Source: a virus. From it: DNA of 42,085 bases. Below are positions 31,379-39,805 of this stretch, in pieces. Under the pieces are notes generated by a model. It did not search any database, was not told the DNA's origin, and saw nothing but the letters and a program-made list of their open reading frames with translations. The stretch is from IMG/VR virus record IMGVR_UViG_3300042261_000294, positions 1 to 42,085 of that record. One strand, written 5' to 3'. The position numbers were made by a program, and so were the translations under genes. The first letter of the stretch is position 1; each line of letters begins with the position of its first letter.

Positions 31379-31809
31379 TAGTACGGATCCTCTGAATGGT
31401 CCTGCCACCCGATCCATGTGGTCTTAGAGACAGCCTTGCCCTCCTGGGCTTCTTTGTTGCGCTTGGTCAGCATGCCCGTGATATCCATCAGCATGGCGGT
31501 CTGACCGTAGTGCGTGGCTTGCAGCGAGTAGCCCGTGGCTCCAGTGTAGTTGCCGGAGGCTCCATCCGTACTCTTACCCTGCAATTGAGGGTCACGCTGC
31601 ACGGAGTAGAAGTGAGCAGCGAGCTGAACCTCTATCTCCGTGAGCATGTCCTCGCTGAGCTCGTTGTCCGTGTCCTTGCTCTGCAGCCAGTCCACCATCA
31701 CGTGGGCTTGGCGTATAAATGGCGTGAGCGAGATGGCTGGCGATTCAGAGATCGTACCATCTTCGTATTCCACCACTTCTGCGACAAGGGCTTCTGTAGC
31801 ACGAGCCAT
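31378..31809 (-). CDS. head-tail adaptor-like protein
   Basis: ATG 31809 with AAGGA upstream. The 143-aa product has helical hairpins with 'SLTPFIRQAHVMVDWLQS', 'LSEDMLTEIEVQLAAHFYSV' and 'HYGQTAMLMDITGML', typical of HK97-gp6/DUF4054-type connector proteins (helix bundle, 'AAHF/L' segment). It forms the ring below the portal. Order capsid - small domain protein - adaptor - closure supports it. Confidence 0.72.
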   Translation of the reverse strand: MARATEALVAEVVEYEDGTISESPAISLTPFIRQAHVMVDWLQSKDTDNELSEDMLTEIEVQLAAHFYSVQRDPQLQGKSTDGASGNYTGATGYSLQATHYGQTAMLMDITGMLTKRNKEAQEGKAVSKTTWIGWQDHSEDPY

Positions 31810-31821
31810 GAGTTACGTTCC

Positions 31822-32199
31822 TTACGCGGCGTCCATTGCTTGGCGGATAGCGTTGACGATTTCGGACTTGCCGTTGCAGGTCGTCAGGTCAACTGGCGGT
31901 TCCATTTCGGCGGCGAGCTGACGTAGTTCTTTGACGGACTTGCGATCGAGGTCGTCGCCCTCTTCCTGCTGCACTTCCACTACCGGAATCTGTGCCTCAA
32001 GGGCTTTGATACGTGCCCGCAGATCTTCCATGCTCTCTTGACCTTCCTGGTCAATGAGTTCCCAACGCTCAGCCCCGTAGAGCTTTACCAGGTCAACGTC
32101 GGTGCTAAACTTCTGTCCAGCCTCGATCGTGACATTACGCGGTCTGTCGTAGTGCGAGCCACTACGGAGACGAAAGGTGTACTTGAATTCTTGACTCAC
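31822..32199 (-). CDS. HeH/SAP-like protein next to the capsid gene (125 aa)
   Basis: GTG 32199 with AGGAG 8 bases upstream is preferred to ATG 32214, which lies before that site. The N-terminal ~50 residues form a small beta unit ('QEFKYTFRLRSG'), followed by a coil and a C-terminal helix-extended loop-helix like SAP/HeH/LEM domains ('KSVKELRQLAAEM', 'NGKSEIVNAIRQAM'). Such domains occur in phage head proteins and Rho termination factors. Role perhaps DNA or capsid binding. Confidence 0.6.
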   Translation of the reverse strand: MSQEFKYTFRLRSGSHYDRPRNVTIEAGQKFSTDVDLVKLYGAERWELIDQEGQESMEDLRARIKALEAQIPVVEVQQEEGDDLDRKSVKELRQLAAEMEPPVDLTTCNGKSEIVNAIRQAMDAA

Positions 32200-32221
32200 G
32201 AATTTGCTCCTCATGAGAATA

Positions 32222-32255
32222 GAGGGGCCGGAGCCTTGGAGACCTCCGACCCCTC
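32222..32255 (-). terminator. hairpin terminator after the major capsid gene
   Basis: GAGGGGCCGGAG (32222-32233) pairs with CTCCGACCCCTC (32244-32255) as a 12-bp stem with one G-U wobble and a 10-base loop, about 22 bases past the capsid stop on the - strand. It is followed by a weak T-rich stretch (TATTCTC). It would trim or partly terminate the highly expressed capsid message. Confidence 0.68.
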
Positions 32256-32276
32256 ACACCGCCGCCGCGAAACAGA

Positions 32277-33530
32277 TCAACCCGTGTGGGTTCCGATGCA
32301 GATACCGGTCTTCGCCGTGGTCGTGTTGGGACCAGTGAAGCGAGAGCGGATTTGGGGAACCTGGATGCACATCACCTTGAAGTTCAAACGCATGCCGCCC
32401 ATGGACGGCCACTGAACCGTGGTGATCTCCATACCGTTGACGGCACGAGCCGTTTCCGGCGTCATCTGCACCCAGATGGTGGTGAACGGATACGACGCGC
32501 TGGTCAAGTAGTCCAGTCGGCGAATGTCCTGGATGTCGGACACTTCCAACAGACGCTTGCGCAACGTACCCGCCGACGGTTCCAGCGTGCTGAACAGGTT
32601 GTCCAGGTACTGATCCCAGTCCGTCGAGGTGTAGACGATGTACGGGCCGAAGAACTTGTTCTGGTACAACTGCTCGCGAATGGCGAGCCAGTCGGCCAGG
32701 ATCGTTCCACCGTTCGTACCCGTCGGGGACGTGAGGCCGCTGACCGTCAAGCGATCCGGGTGATTGAGATACCCGTACACGCGACTCGGGTTGGCATACG
32801 TGTACTTCGTACCCGCTGCCTCACCGAAGGTCGAGCTCGCGGTCAGACCGATCGTGACCTGCTCGATGTGCTCGCCGATACGACGGCCAGCCATCTCCGC
32901 ACGAACCGTGTCCATCGGCTGCGACTTGTTCTTGCTCACGGCCAAGAAGCGGCTCGAGAGGAAGAAGTCGCTGTGCGTGATGGGCAGGGGCATGCCCTGC
33001 AAGTCGAACTTCGGAGCAAACGAGCGAGCCTCGGTCATGCCGTCCATGTCCTCGATGGCCTCACCGACGTCCGTCATACGTTCGAACTCGAGAATGGGGT
33101 TGGCCATTCCGTCGAATCCGCCGTAAGTGTTGGACGCTCGAAGGTCGGCCCATGCACGCAGACGATTGCGGGCCGCTTCCAGCACCGCGTTGTCCAGCAT
33201 GACCCACGCTTCCTTCGTGAGCAGATTGCCGGTGTTGATGGTCGGGACCGGCAAGCCACGCGACGCACGTTCCGAGAGCAACTGCTTTTCCATCACGGGG
33301 AACATCTGCGGCATGCCGAAGGCGTTCGTGATGAAGCCGCCACCCTTGGGGTCACGACGAGGTTCTTTGCGACCGGTATTGATCGTGACACATGCGCGAC
33401 CCTGACTGTCGAGATACGGACGCATCAGGCCCGGATCCCAAACAGTACCACGGTCGCGGACGAGATCGAGTGCATTGCCCAGCGAATCACCGGACCAGCC
33501 CTCGTTCTGGATAAAGGAGTCAACAAACAT
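32277..33530 (-). CDS. major capsid protein
   Basis: A 417-aa HK97-fold/encapsulin-like shell protein. ATG 33530 has GGAG 8 bases upstream. Features: N-terminal 'MFVDSFIQNEGWSGDSLGNA', E-loop region with 'PVPTINTGNLLTKEAWVMLD', the central 'LPITHSDFFLSSRFLAVSKN' and 'AGRRIGEHIEQVTIGLTA' segments of the DUF6260/linocin-like capsid families, and 'RRLDYLTSASYPFTTIWVQM' and 'TARAVNGMEITTVQWPSMGG' near the end. Flanked by a decoration gene and a terminator hairpin. Codon use is among the most regular in the window. Confidence 0.9.
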   Translation of the reverse strand: MFVDSFIQNEGWSGDSLGNALDLVRDRGTVWDPGLMRPYLDSQGRACVTINTGRKEPRRDPKGGGFITNAFGMPQMFPVMEKQLLSERASRGLPVPTINTGNLLTKEAWVMLDNAVLEAARNRLRAWADLRASNTYGGFDGMANPILEFERMTDVGEAIEDMDGMTEARSFAPKFDLQGMPLPITHSDFFLSSRFLAVSKNKSQPMDTVRAEMAGRRIGEHIEQVTIGLTASSTFGEAAGTKYTYANPSRVYGYLNHPDRLTVSGLTSPTGTNGGTILADWLAIREQLYQNKFFGPYIVYTSTDWDQYLDNLFSTLEPSAGTLRKRLLEVSDIQDIRRLDYLTSASYPFTTIWVQMTPETARAVNGMEITTVQWPSMGGMRLNFKVMCIQVPQIRSRFTGPNTTTAKTGICIGTHTG

Positions 33531-33562
33531 TGAATTTCTCCATGAGACGTTGTCTGTGAAGG

Positions 33563-33584
33563 CCGACTCAGTTCGCTGAATCAG
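33563..33584 (-). other. hairpin between decoration and capsid genes
   Basis: CCGACTCAG (33563-33571) and CTGAATCAG (33576-33584) form a 9-bp stem with two G-U pairs around a CGAA tetraloop on the - strand. It overlaps the decoration stop codon. It could be an RNA processing or stability element upstream of the capsid gene. Confidence 0.4.
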
Positions 33585-34066
33585 TTGCCGGTGAACTGAA
33601 CGTGGACCAAAGTCCCCGCTGCCGTGACGTCAGCCACGGTTTCCATAACCTCGAACGGCTCCGCTTCCGGAGAGCCCGTGGTCTTGATGAAGTCGCCGCC
33701 GCTGGTGATGATCAGCTTGTCGCCGATGGCCAGCGAATCGCCCGTGCCCGTGCCCGTGGCACTGACGCGGACCATGAGCTCGTCGCCCGGAATGGGGCAG
33801 TACATGCGAATGCGCTGACCCGTCGCGATCTCGTCCTCGGGGCCTTTGCCGATCATTTCGTTTTCAAGCAAGATGGCGATGAGCTTGCGCTTGCCCGTGG
33901 ACCCGCTGAAAACTCGCCACGTATGGCGACCGCCGACCGGCTCCGTTGCCGCGACAACTTCCATTCCAAAGCCAGGCTTCGATGCACCGGACAGGATCCC
34001 TTCCAGGAACCTACCGGCCGGAGCCGCAGAAAGAACAATCACGTTGTGACTGTCAGACATTGCCAT
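33581..34066 (-). CDS. head decoration / capsid cement protein
   Basis: The 161-aa protein lies directly upstream of the capsid gene, with ATG 34066 and AAGGAG about 9 bases ahead. It is beta-rich, with Gly/Asp/Thr-rich turns ('MVRVSATGTGTGDSLAIGDK', 'GFGMEVVAATEPVGG', 'RHTWRVFSGSTGKRKLIAIL') and 'RIRMYCPIPGDELMV', as in lambda gpD-like and other cement proteins of DUF-type families. The ordering scaffold-decoration-capsid is common. Confidence 0.76.
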   Translation of the reverse strand: MAMSDSHNVIVLSAAPAGRFLEGILSGASKPGFGMEVVAATEPVGGRHTWRVFSGSTGKRKLIAILLENEMIGKGPEDEIATGQRIRMYCPIPGDELMVRVSATGTGTGDSLAIGDKLIITSGGDFIKTTGSPEAEPFEVMETVADVTAAGTLVHVQFTGN

Positions 34067-34116
34067 AACTCAAACTCCTTGAACAGTTGTCTTGTGGAAA
34101 ACCACGACGCCGGTGA

Positions 34117-34830
34117 TCACTCGCGTTCGAAGTTCAACACCGGAACCGTGAGGATGTCTTCGCGATCGACGTTGGCCTGATTCAGTACCGGACCGCCAGC
34201 GGCACCGACATAAACGGCATTGTTGCGACGAGGAGCAGCAAGGTCCGCGAGGGCCTCGAGCTCGTCCAAACCCTTGGTCATCAAGAAGCCCGCACTCATG
34301 CGATTTCGGCTGTTGGCCGTGATCGTCGCGACGAGTTGCTTCTTCTGGGCCTGCTCGAACTTCATGGCGTTGATCACCACGCTGCGAATACGGGGCGGGG
34401 CGTAAGACAGCCATTCGTTTTCAGTCACGTTCTCACCGTCGGCCTTTCCTTCCGGGCATGATGTTTCGTTACCGTCCTCGTCCCAGCACTTCTTCGGCTG
34501 GTCTTTCTCCTCGTCCTGCTCAACGTCGGTGCCCTTTTCGCCGACGTCGCCGTCGCCCACTTCCTGCTCGTCATCGGCGTCTTCGGTTGAACTGTTGAGT
34601 TCGTCCGAGGAAGACGGTTCGAGCGAGTCAGGCATGTTGCCCGTGGACTCGATTTCCTCACCGGAGGCGTTGGCGATCAAGTGAGCGCAACCCTGAGCAT
34701 GTGCCCAGATCTTCTCGTCGCTCATGTTGACCAGCAACTCGATGTCCTCGGCGTCCCAACCCGCACAGTTCGTCACCAGTGCGGAGATGAGCTCACGCCT
34801 TTCCGATTGATTCAGGGTCAAACTGGCCAT
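34117..34830 (-). CDS. scaffold-like acidic head protein
   Basis: ATG 34830 with AAGGAG upstream. The 237-aa product has a helical start ('LNQSERRELISALVTNCAGW'), a very acidic Asp/Glu/Ser region (residues ~58-135) and a helical C-terminal portion with 'RSVVINAMKFEQAQKKQLVA'. The composition and place before decoration and capsid genes fit an assembly scaffold. The segment 'RSVVIN-A' matches the hydrophobic-Asn pattern seen in other head-block proteins. Confidence 0.65.
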   Translation of the reverse strand: MASLTLNQSERRELISALVTNCAGWDAEDIELLVNMSDEKIWAHAQGCAHLIANASGEEIESTGNMPDSLEPSSSDELNSSTEDADDEQEVGDGDVGEKGTDVEQDEEKDQPKKCWDEDGNETSCPEGKADGENVTENEWLSYAPPRIRSVVINAMKFEQAQKKQLVATITANSRNRMSAGFLMTKGLDELEALADLAAPRRNNAVYVGAAGGPVLNQANVDREDILTVPVLNFERE

Positions 34831-34890
34831 TTAGGCTCTCCTTCTTGAAACGATTATAGACGAGCCACGATGGTCGTCTGTTAATGCAAA

Positions 34891-35403
34891 TCAGTCCCGA
34901 TTGCGACGAGCAGCCAACGCTGCTCCGGCACCACCAACGGCAGCACCACCACCGATCATCGCGGCGGTCTTGCCAGGATTCTTCTTCATCCACTGTCCAC
35001 CGGCGACCGCTCCAGACTTAACGGCCTTTCCGGCCTTACCGGCACGAAGCATACCGCGTTGACCCTGGATCTTGGCGACTTTGCCAGCACGACCGATCTT
35101 CTGTCCCATCTTCGACGAAGCAATGGCTCGACCAGCCTTTCCAGCCGCTCCCTGAACCTGACCCACAGCGCGACCAGCCATTGCGCTGGCCTTTCCACCG
35201 AGGCCGAGGTTGCTCTTGGTGATGGCTCTGTAGCCACCACCGCCACCGCCCGCTGCCAGACGTCGGGCACCTTGGAAGATCTTGGCCGCAGCACCGTTGT
35301 CCACGATCATTTCACGCGGCTCGTACTGAGCAGCGAGAGCGTTGAGGACAAGCCTTCGCTCCACCATTCGCTGCTGGGAGTTGTCGATCGTAACCTTGGT
35401 CAT
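34891..35403 (-). CDS. basic Gly/Ala/Lys-rich head-block protein
   Basis: ATG 35403 with AAGGA upstream. After an N-terminal helix with 'VERRLVLNALAAQYEP', the 170-aa protein has repeats of the type GKAG/GRA in residues ~65-150, ending in a glycine-zipper-like 'AAMIGGGAAVGGAGAALAA'. It resembles histone H1-like or injected pore-forming proteins in composition. Located next to the giant protease protein, it could be packaged with DNA or help entry. No homologue recognised. Confidence 0.6.
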   Translation of the reverse strand: MTKVTIDNSQQRMVERRLVLNALAAQYEPREMIVDNGAAAKIFQGARRLAAGGGGGGYRAITKSNLGLGGKASAMAGRAVGQVQGAAGKAGRAIASSKMGQKIGRAGKVAKIQGQRGMLRAGKAGKAVKSGAVAGGQWMKKNPGKTAAMIGGGAAVGGAGAALAARRNRD

Positions 35404-35413
35404 GTGTTGTTCC

Positions 35414-38400
35414 TTACCTTATGCGAATTCTCTTGAGGAGATCGATCACCTTTCGTCCCATTCCAGGCTTCCAGGCAGTAAGCATAGCATCGCCTACTGT
35501 GGGTCTCTTTGCAAATGACTGAGCCACACGCTTAGTCAAACCCTTGGCGGAAGCATTGGACTTTTCGGCCAGCTTGGCTCCTGCCCCTGCACCGATACCA
35601 CCGATTGAACCGGCAATGATTCCCCCGGCGATGCCATGATCACCGAGTTCTTTGACGCCTTCTTTTTCTCGCTGGATGAATCCATGCTTGACACCGCCTC
35701 TGAGCCTTCGTGACTCAGCGGACTTCTTGCGAGCCTCCTCAGTCCAAGCATTGGTAGCCATCGGAGGCTTGGGTATACGAGGTTTCTTCGGAGCGGGATT
35801 CGGAGGAGCAGCCCCAGGCTTTGGAACTCTCGGAGCTCGTGGTTGATTGGCGGCAGCGATCCGATCACTCGAACCTCCTACCTTATCGAGAGCCATCGAG
35901 GTTCCTGTGTAAGTCCCAATATCCGCAGCGAGTTTACCAGTGCCCTTAGCAAACCTCGCCACCTTTCCGGCCTTTACCGCAGTGCCCGCTACCTTGGTTG
36001 CGCCTGCCCCTGCACCGACGCCCATAGAGCCCACAATGCTGCCAACGTCCGAGGCATTGGCGGCACCCTTGCCGTACCGTGCGCTCTGCCTACGAGCTGC
36101 CCAGGAGCCTATAGCGGCACCCGCTGCACCCCCCACGAGAGTGCCCACTACGGGCATCGCTGTCGAGCCTATCGCCGCCCCTGCCAAGGCTCCGCCGGCT
36201 CCAGCAGCGGCTCCACCGGCACCGTGTGCAGCCCAGCGTGCCCCCGTCTTCATCTTGGACTCGCCTTGCTTTGGTTTTCCGATGGCTTTGTACATCATCC
36301 CTGTCGTGGTGTAATCACTCATGGCGTTGCGAGTGACTTTCGGAAGCTTAACTCCTACTGGCTTTGTAGCCTTGGCTTTCTTCTTACCAAGAGCATAGCC
36401 GCCCGCTCCGATGGCTCCACCCGCTACAGCAAGGCGACCTGTGCGAGACTTGAGTACGCTTGCTCCGACGCCACCCACTCCACGAGCTGTGGTAGCAAGA
36501 CCTCTGCCGATACGTCCAACAGAGCTCAGGATCCCAGCGTTGCCAACCACTGCAAGTTCTTTACTGTAGGTTGGAGGAAGCTGAGACCTCTTGGCCAACT
36601 TACTAATGAGGTTACTGATCTCGTGTCTCTTGGCTGTCTCATCCACTTCAGCCGCTGAAACCTTGGGTTGTCTTGCCATGCCCTTGGCTTTGTATCTCCA
36701 GGTAGGAGTTTTCTTGGCTGTCGCATGCATCTTTAGAGCCCGATCAAGATTTTTCTGACTCTCCACCGACACATCATCCCAGTCACTAAGAGTCGTTTTG
36801 GGCTTGGCTGTCAAAGCCTCTGTATTGGCTTTCCTCAACATACTTTGAGCATCGTGGGTTGCAGACCTTGTACGCCCCAACAGAGCTCTCTTGTACTTCG
36901 CAGCTTCCAGAAGCTTCTTGCCACCGAGGATTCTGCGAATGGCTCGCTTGGCTCGGCGTGCGATTGCTGAAGCAAGGCGTGCAGCGTCACTCCAGCTATT
37001 GCCGACCAGATCACCGTACTCGTCGTACTCAACATTGACCAATGATCTGGCAGTGTTTCCGACGATAAGGGCACGAAGCTCTCTGACCTGTGGGCTTACA
37101 AGCTTGTTAATCAACACCCCACAACCATCTTTCAGGCTGCATGCGCCGCGACTTCCGAGGAGAATAGCCAGGTGATCGGGTCGGTAGTTACGGGCAACGT
37201 AGGTGTAACGGCGACCATTCCACTCGCCTTCGCTGGCCTCGTTGTCGGTGAACAGACCCGTGCTGAGCTCGATCGGCTTGTTGTTGACCAGATGCTCGTA
37301 GATGCCTACATTGGTCTTGCGTGTACGGTCTACATCAAACCAACCCTCGGCCACGAGCTTTCCGTTGTACCGCGTGTTGAACACGGTGCCGATCTGATAC
37401 TTCTCCAGCACACTGGGACTACGTGCCTCAACAGGCATACCGTCCTTCATCGGGTGGTTAACCACGATGGGCATGCCGTTCCATGCGTTGGGATTCTTGC
37501 GTACTTCCTCTTCGGGGTACAGCAACGGACCCTTGCTGCCCGCCAACACGCCAGGAACAATCATGGTCAGCGGTGCCACGAGGTACTCACGGTCATGCAG
37601 CCTTTCGCGTCGTACTTCGCCCGTGACGTTTGCTGTGGGCTGCTCCATAAAGTCAGTAGCTTCGGCGTTGGTGGTGTTCTGCTGAGCTTCTTCAGCTTGC
37701 TTCAACTGCATGCCAAATCTTAGCAGATCGTCTGCAGAAATGTTTGGCCTTCTGCGAGATGAGCCGGTGCTGGAGCCAGAGGAACTCGGCATCTTCAGGC
37801 CAAGCTCGTTAGTCCATTTGCTTCTGGAGGAGAGCATTTCCTCTTTTGCAATCTCGTCCTCGGCCTTACGCATGGCTCGGTAATCTTCAAAGTCCAGATC
37901 ACGACCACCGCGCACTAGACGCTTGCCATGTTCTGCAGCGCGTGCCTGAGCAGACTGAGCGGCTTTCTTACCCACCCATTTTGCAGTTTCACCCCAACCG
38001 AACTTCTGTCTGGAGACTGCATCCGCCTTCCTCATGATGCTAGAGCGAACGGCTCCTGTGTACTTCATGGCTCGTTCGCGTTCCTGCTCAGCAAGCCTTT
38101 GGTGATGGCCACTCATCTGCTTACCTTTCTCGTAGCCACCGCGAATACCTTCGGCCACGATGTCGCCTGCGGTGGAGCCGAGGTGCTGACCAACCTTCGC
38201 AGTGACCTCTTCCACCGAGCCGCCGATAAGTCCTCTGAGGAAGGACTGGCCAAGGCTCTTACTCAACGCACCGCCTGTGTGGCGACGGTTGATACGATCA
38301 CTGTATTCCTGAGCCTTCTTGGCATGGTAGTGAGCTAGATCGAGTCGCTGTTGCTGGGCTTCGATTGAAGAGTCTTCCATGAGCGTCGACTGGTCAGCAG

Positions 38401-39487
38401 CTTCATAGAGGTGCTGGGCAGCACGACTGTGAGTGTCGATGAGATCCTTGAGTTCTGCATGCTTCAGCGGCAACCACTTGCGGCGTCGCTGGGCTTCGAG
38501 CTTCTTGGCATGCGACGTATAGAGCTCAGCCAGCTTGGCAGTCTTGGTCATGTGCGTGCGGATGTTTTCACGACGCTCGTCAGCCGACAGCGACTTGTAG
38601 CCGCTCGCCGAGGGTACACCCAGCACATTGCGAGGGCTGACGATCATTGCTCCGCTCTTAGCAGCAGAACCACCCCGATGCCCTGGAATGCCCTTGTGTC
38701 CGTGATTGCCAGAGCCTGGACCACCGTTGAGTACGGCGATGATCGTGCGGACGTTGGCCGTAGCGAGTACAGGCGTGGCAGGAGTCTGATCCGCTCCACG
38801 ACGCATTGCCTTTTCAAAGCTCTTCTTCTTGTGTTCCATGTGCTTCTCACTTAGTACGGGACCGCCTTCCTTGGCAGCCTTGGCTTGACGTCGCTCCGCC
38901 GCACGGAACTGGTTGAACTTCTTGATGTACTGCGGCAGGAAGCGATTGGCGTCTTGACAGTTCTTCTTGAAGAGGTTGTAGTGTGGACCCTTCAACTCAC
39001 GCTTGGTGCCGTCCGGAGCCGTCTCCACCAAACGTCCCTGCGTGTAGCCCGTGACGACGTTGCCTGGAGAGCCTTGAAAGTCGTAACGGTAGCCCGTGCG
39101 CTTGTCCACCCAACTTGCATGATCAGCCGTATGACCACTGATCTTTTCCATCAACTGGATGATGCCAAGTGCACGACCACCCCTGGTGATGGCTCGCATA
39201 AGTCCGCTGGCAAAGGGACGGTTCTGCCGTACCAGACGGTCCTTGAACTTGATGAGCTTGGGATCGAGTTGATCACCTCTGAGCTCGTTATCCTCTTCCC
39301 ACTTGTTGACCCACTTCGGCTGCAGAGCGTTGTGGTCTCGTTTCGTGTACTTGATGTACCCCGGACCACCCTTGGCCATCGCCTTACGACGACGGGCCTC
39401 GATGGACGCTGCACGAGCAGCCTCGGACCATTCGTTTACAATCGCTATGCGAGCCAGACGCGCTGTTTGGTTTGATACGAGTTTCAT
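35414..39487 (-). CDS. giant multi-domain protein with DUF2213 prohead protease (1357 aa)
   Basis: Domains in order: residues ~8-37 a leader and motif 'IVNEWSEAARAAS'; ~110-185 a segment with 'TADHASW' and 'NLFKKNCQDANRFL', resembling a permuted papain (LRAT/NlpC-P60) domain; 253-275 'LNGGPGSGNHGHKGIPGH' then RGGSA, a motif I remember from many phage head proteins; ~300-600 helical, basic; ~630-795 the DUF2213-type protease with 'LVAPLTMIVPGVLAGSKGPL', 'WNGMPIVVNHP', 'KPIELSTGLF' and 'RPDHLAILLG'; 829-840 'GNSWSDAARLAS'; ~1083-1130 a long glycine zipper; 1245-1260 'TNAWTEEARKKSAESR'; ~1286-1305 another glycine zipper. The chain is far longer than a single protease of this family and looks like a polyprotein. 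Weak ribosome binding site before ATG 39487. Confidence 0.78.
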   Translation of the reverse strand: MKLVSNQTARLARIAIVNEWSEAARAASIEARRRKAMAKGGPGYIKYTKRDHNALQPKWVNKWEEDNELRGDQLDPKLIKFKDRLVRQNRPFASGLMRAITRGGRALGIIQLMEKISGHTADHASWVDKRTGYRYDFQGSPGNVVTGYTQGRLVETAPDGTKRELKGPHYNLFKKNCQDANRFLPQYIKKFNQFRAAERRQAKAAKEGGPVLSEKHMEHKKKSFEKAMRRGADQTPATPVLATANVRTIIAVLNGGPGSGNHGHKGIPGHRGGSAAKSGAMIVSPRNVLGVPSASGYKSLSADERRENIRTHMTKTAKLAELYTSHAKKLEAQRRRKWLPLKHAELKDLIDTHSRAAQHLYEAADQSTLMEDSSIEAQQQRLDLAHYHAKKAQEYSDRINRRHTGGALSKSLGQSFLRGLIGGSVEEVTAKVGQHLGSTAGDIVAEGIRGGYEKGKQMSGHHQRLAEQERERAMKYTGAVRSSIMRKADAVSRQKFGWGETAKWVGKKAAQSAQARAAEHGKRLVRGGRDLDFEDYRAMRKAEDEIAKEEMLSSRSKWTNELGLKMPSSSGSSTGSSRRRPNISADDLLRFGMQLKQAEEAQQNTTNAEATDFMEQPTANVTGEVRRERLHDREYLVAPLTMIVPGVLAGSKGPLLYPEEEVRKNPNAWNGMPIVVNHPMKDGMPVEARSPSVLEKYQIGTVFNTRYNGKLVAEGWFDVDRTRKTNVGIYEHLVNNKPIELSTGLFTDNEASEGEWNGRRYTYVARNYRPDHLAILLGSRGACSLKDGCGVLINKLVSPQVRELRALIVGNTARSLVNVEYDEYGDLVGNSWSDAARLASAIARRAKRAIRRILGGKKLLEAAKYKRALLGRTRSATHDAQSMLRKANTEALTAKPKTTLSDWDDVSVESQKNLDRALKMHATAKKTPTWRYKAKGMARQPKVSAAEVDETAKRHEISNLISKLAKRSQLPPTYSKELAVVGNAGILSSVGRIGRGLATTARGVGGVGASVLKSRTGRLAVAGGAIGAGGYALGKKKAKATKPVGVKLPKVTRNAMSDYTTTGMMYKAIGKPKQGESKMKTGARWAAHGAGGAAAGAGGALAGAAIGSTAMPVVGTLVGGAAGAAIGSWAARRQSARYGKGAANASDVGSIVGSMGVGAGAGATKVAGTAVKAGKVARFAKGTGKLAADIGTYTGTSMALDKVGGSSDRIAAANQPRAPRVPKPGAAPPNPAPKKPRIPKPPMATNAWTEEARKKSAESRRLRGGVKHGFIQREKEGVKELGDHGIAGGIIAGSIGGIGAGAGAKLAEKSNASAKGLTKRVAQSFAKRPTVGDAMLTAWKPGMGRKVIDLLKRIRIR

Positions 39488-39550
39488 GAGATTACTCTAT
39501 GTCGTTGAAATCTAAACAGCAACGATAGACAGATCAGCCAAAGGCTTTAC

Positions 39551-39805
39551 CTAAGCACGACCATCGTAGGGCGAGTTGAGCAGCCTTACGTGACGATAGT
39601 ACAGGTTGCGATGATAGTACTCGCAGATGATCTCCTCACCACGGACTCTTATACGCTTGCGAATATTGGACACGTGCATCTGAACCGCAGTACGTGACGC
39701 CAGATCATCTGAGAGACAGGCGTGTAGTTCCTCTCGCTTGTGAGGCATGCCGTCGCTTAGAAGATCAACAATACGTTGTTCGGTCGGCGTGTAGTTGTCA
39801 CTCAC
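39551..39805 (-). CDS. winged-helix DNA-binding protein (84 aa)
   Basis: GTG 39805 overlaps the MuF stop by eight bases (GTGAGTGA) and gives 84 aa; the longer frame to 39928 would lie inside MuF. The sequence reads 'YTPTEQRIVDLLSDGMPHKR', then 'AVQMHVSNIRKRIRVRGEEI' and 'NLYYRHVRLL', the order of an OmpR-like wHTH. Similar short wHTH proteins occur beside head genes in phages I remember. It may regulate late genes or bind packaged DNA. The following 39488-39550 is a 63-base gap without a clear promoter. Confidence 0.68.
   Translation of the reverse strand: MSDNYTPTEQRIVDLLSDGMPHKREELHACLSDDLASRTAVQMHVSNIRKRIRVRGEEIICEYYHRNLYYRHVRLLNSPYDGRA

Noticed and set aside
32286-33533. A 415-codon open frame on the + strand opposite the major capsid gene
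   Set aside because: It mirrors the capsid gene almost exactly, its product is Arg/His-rich low-quality sequence, and it has no start context. It is a shadow of a GC-biased coding strand.
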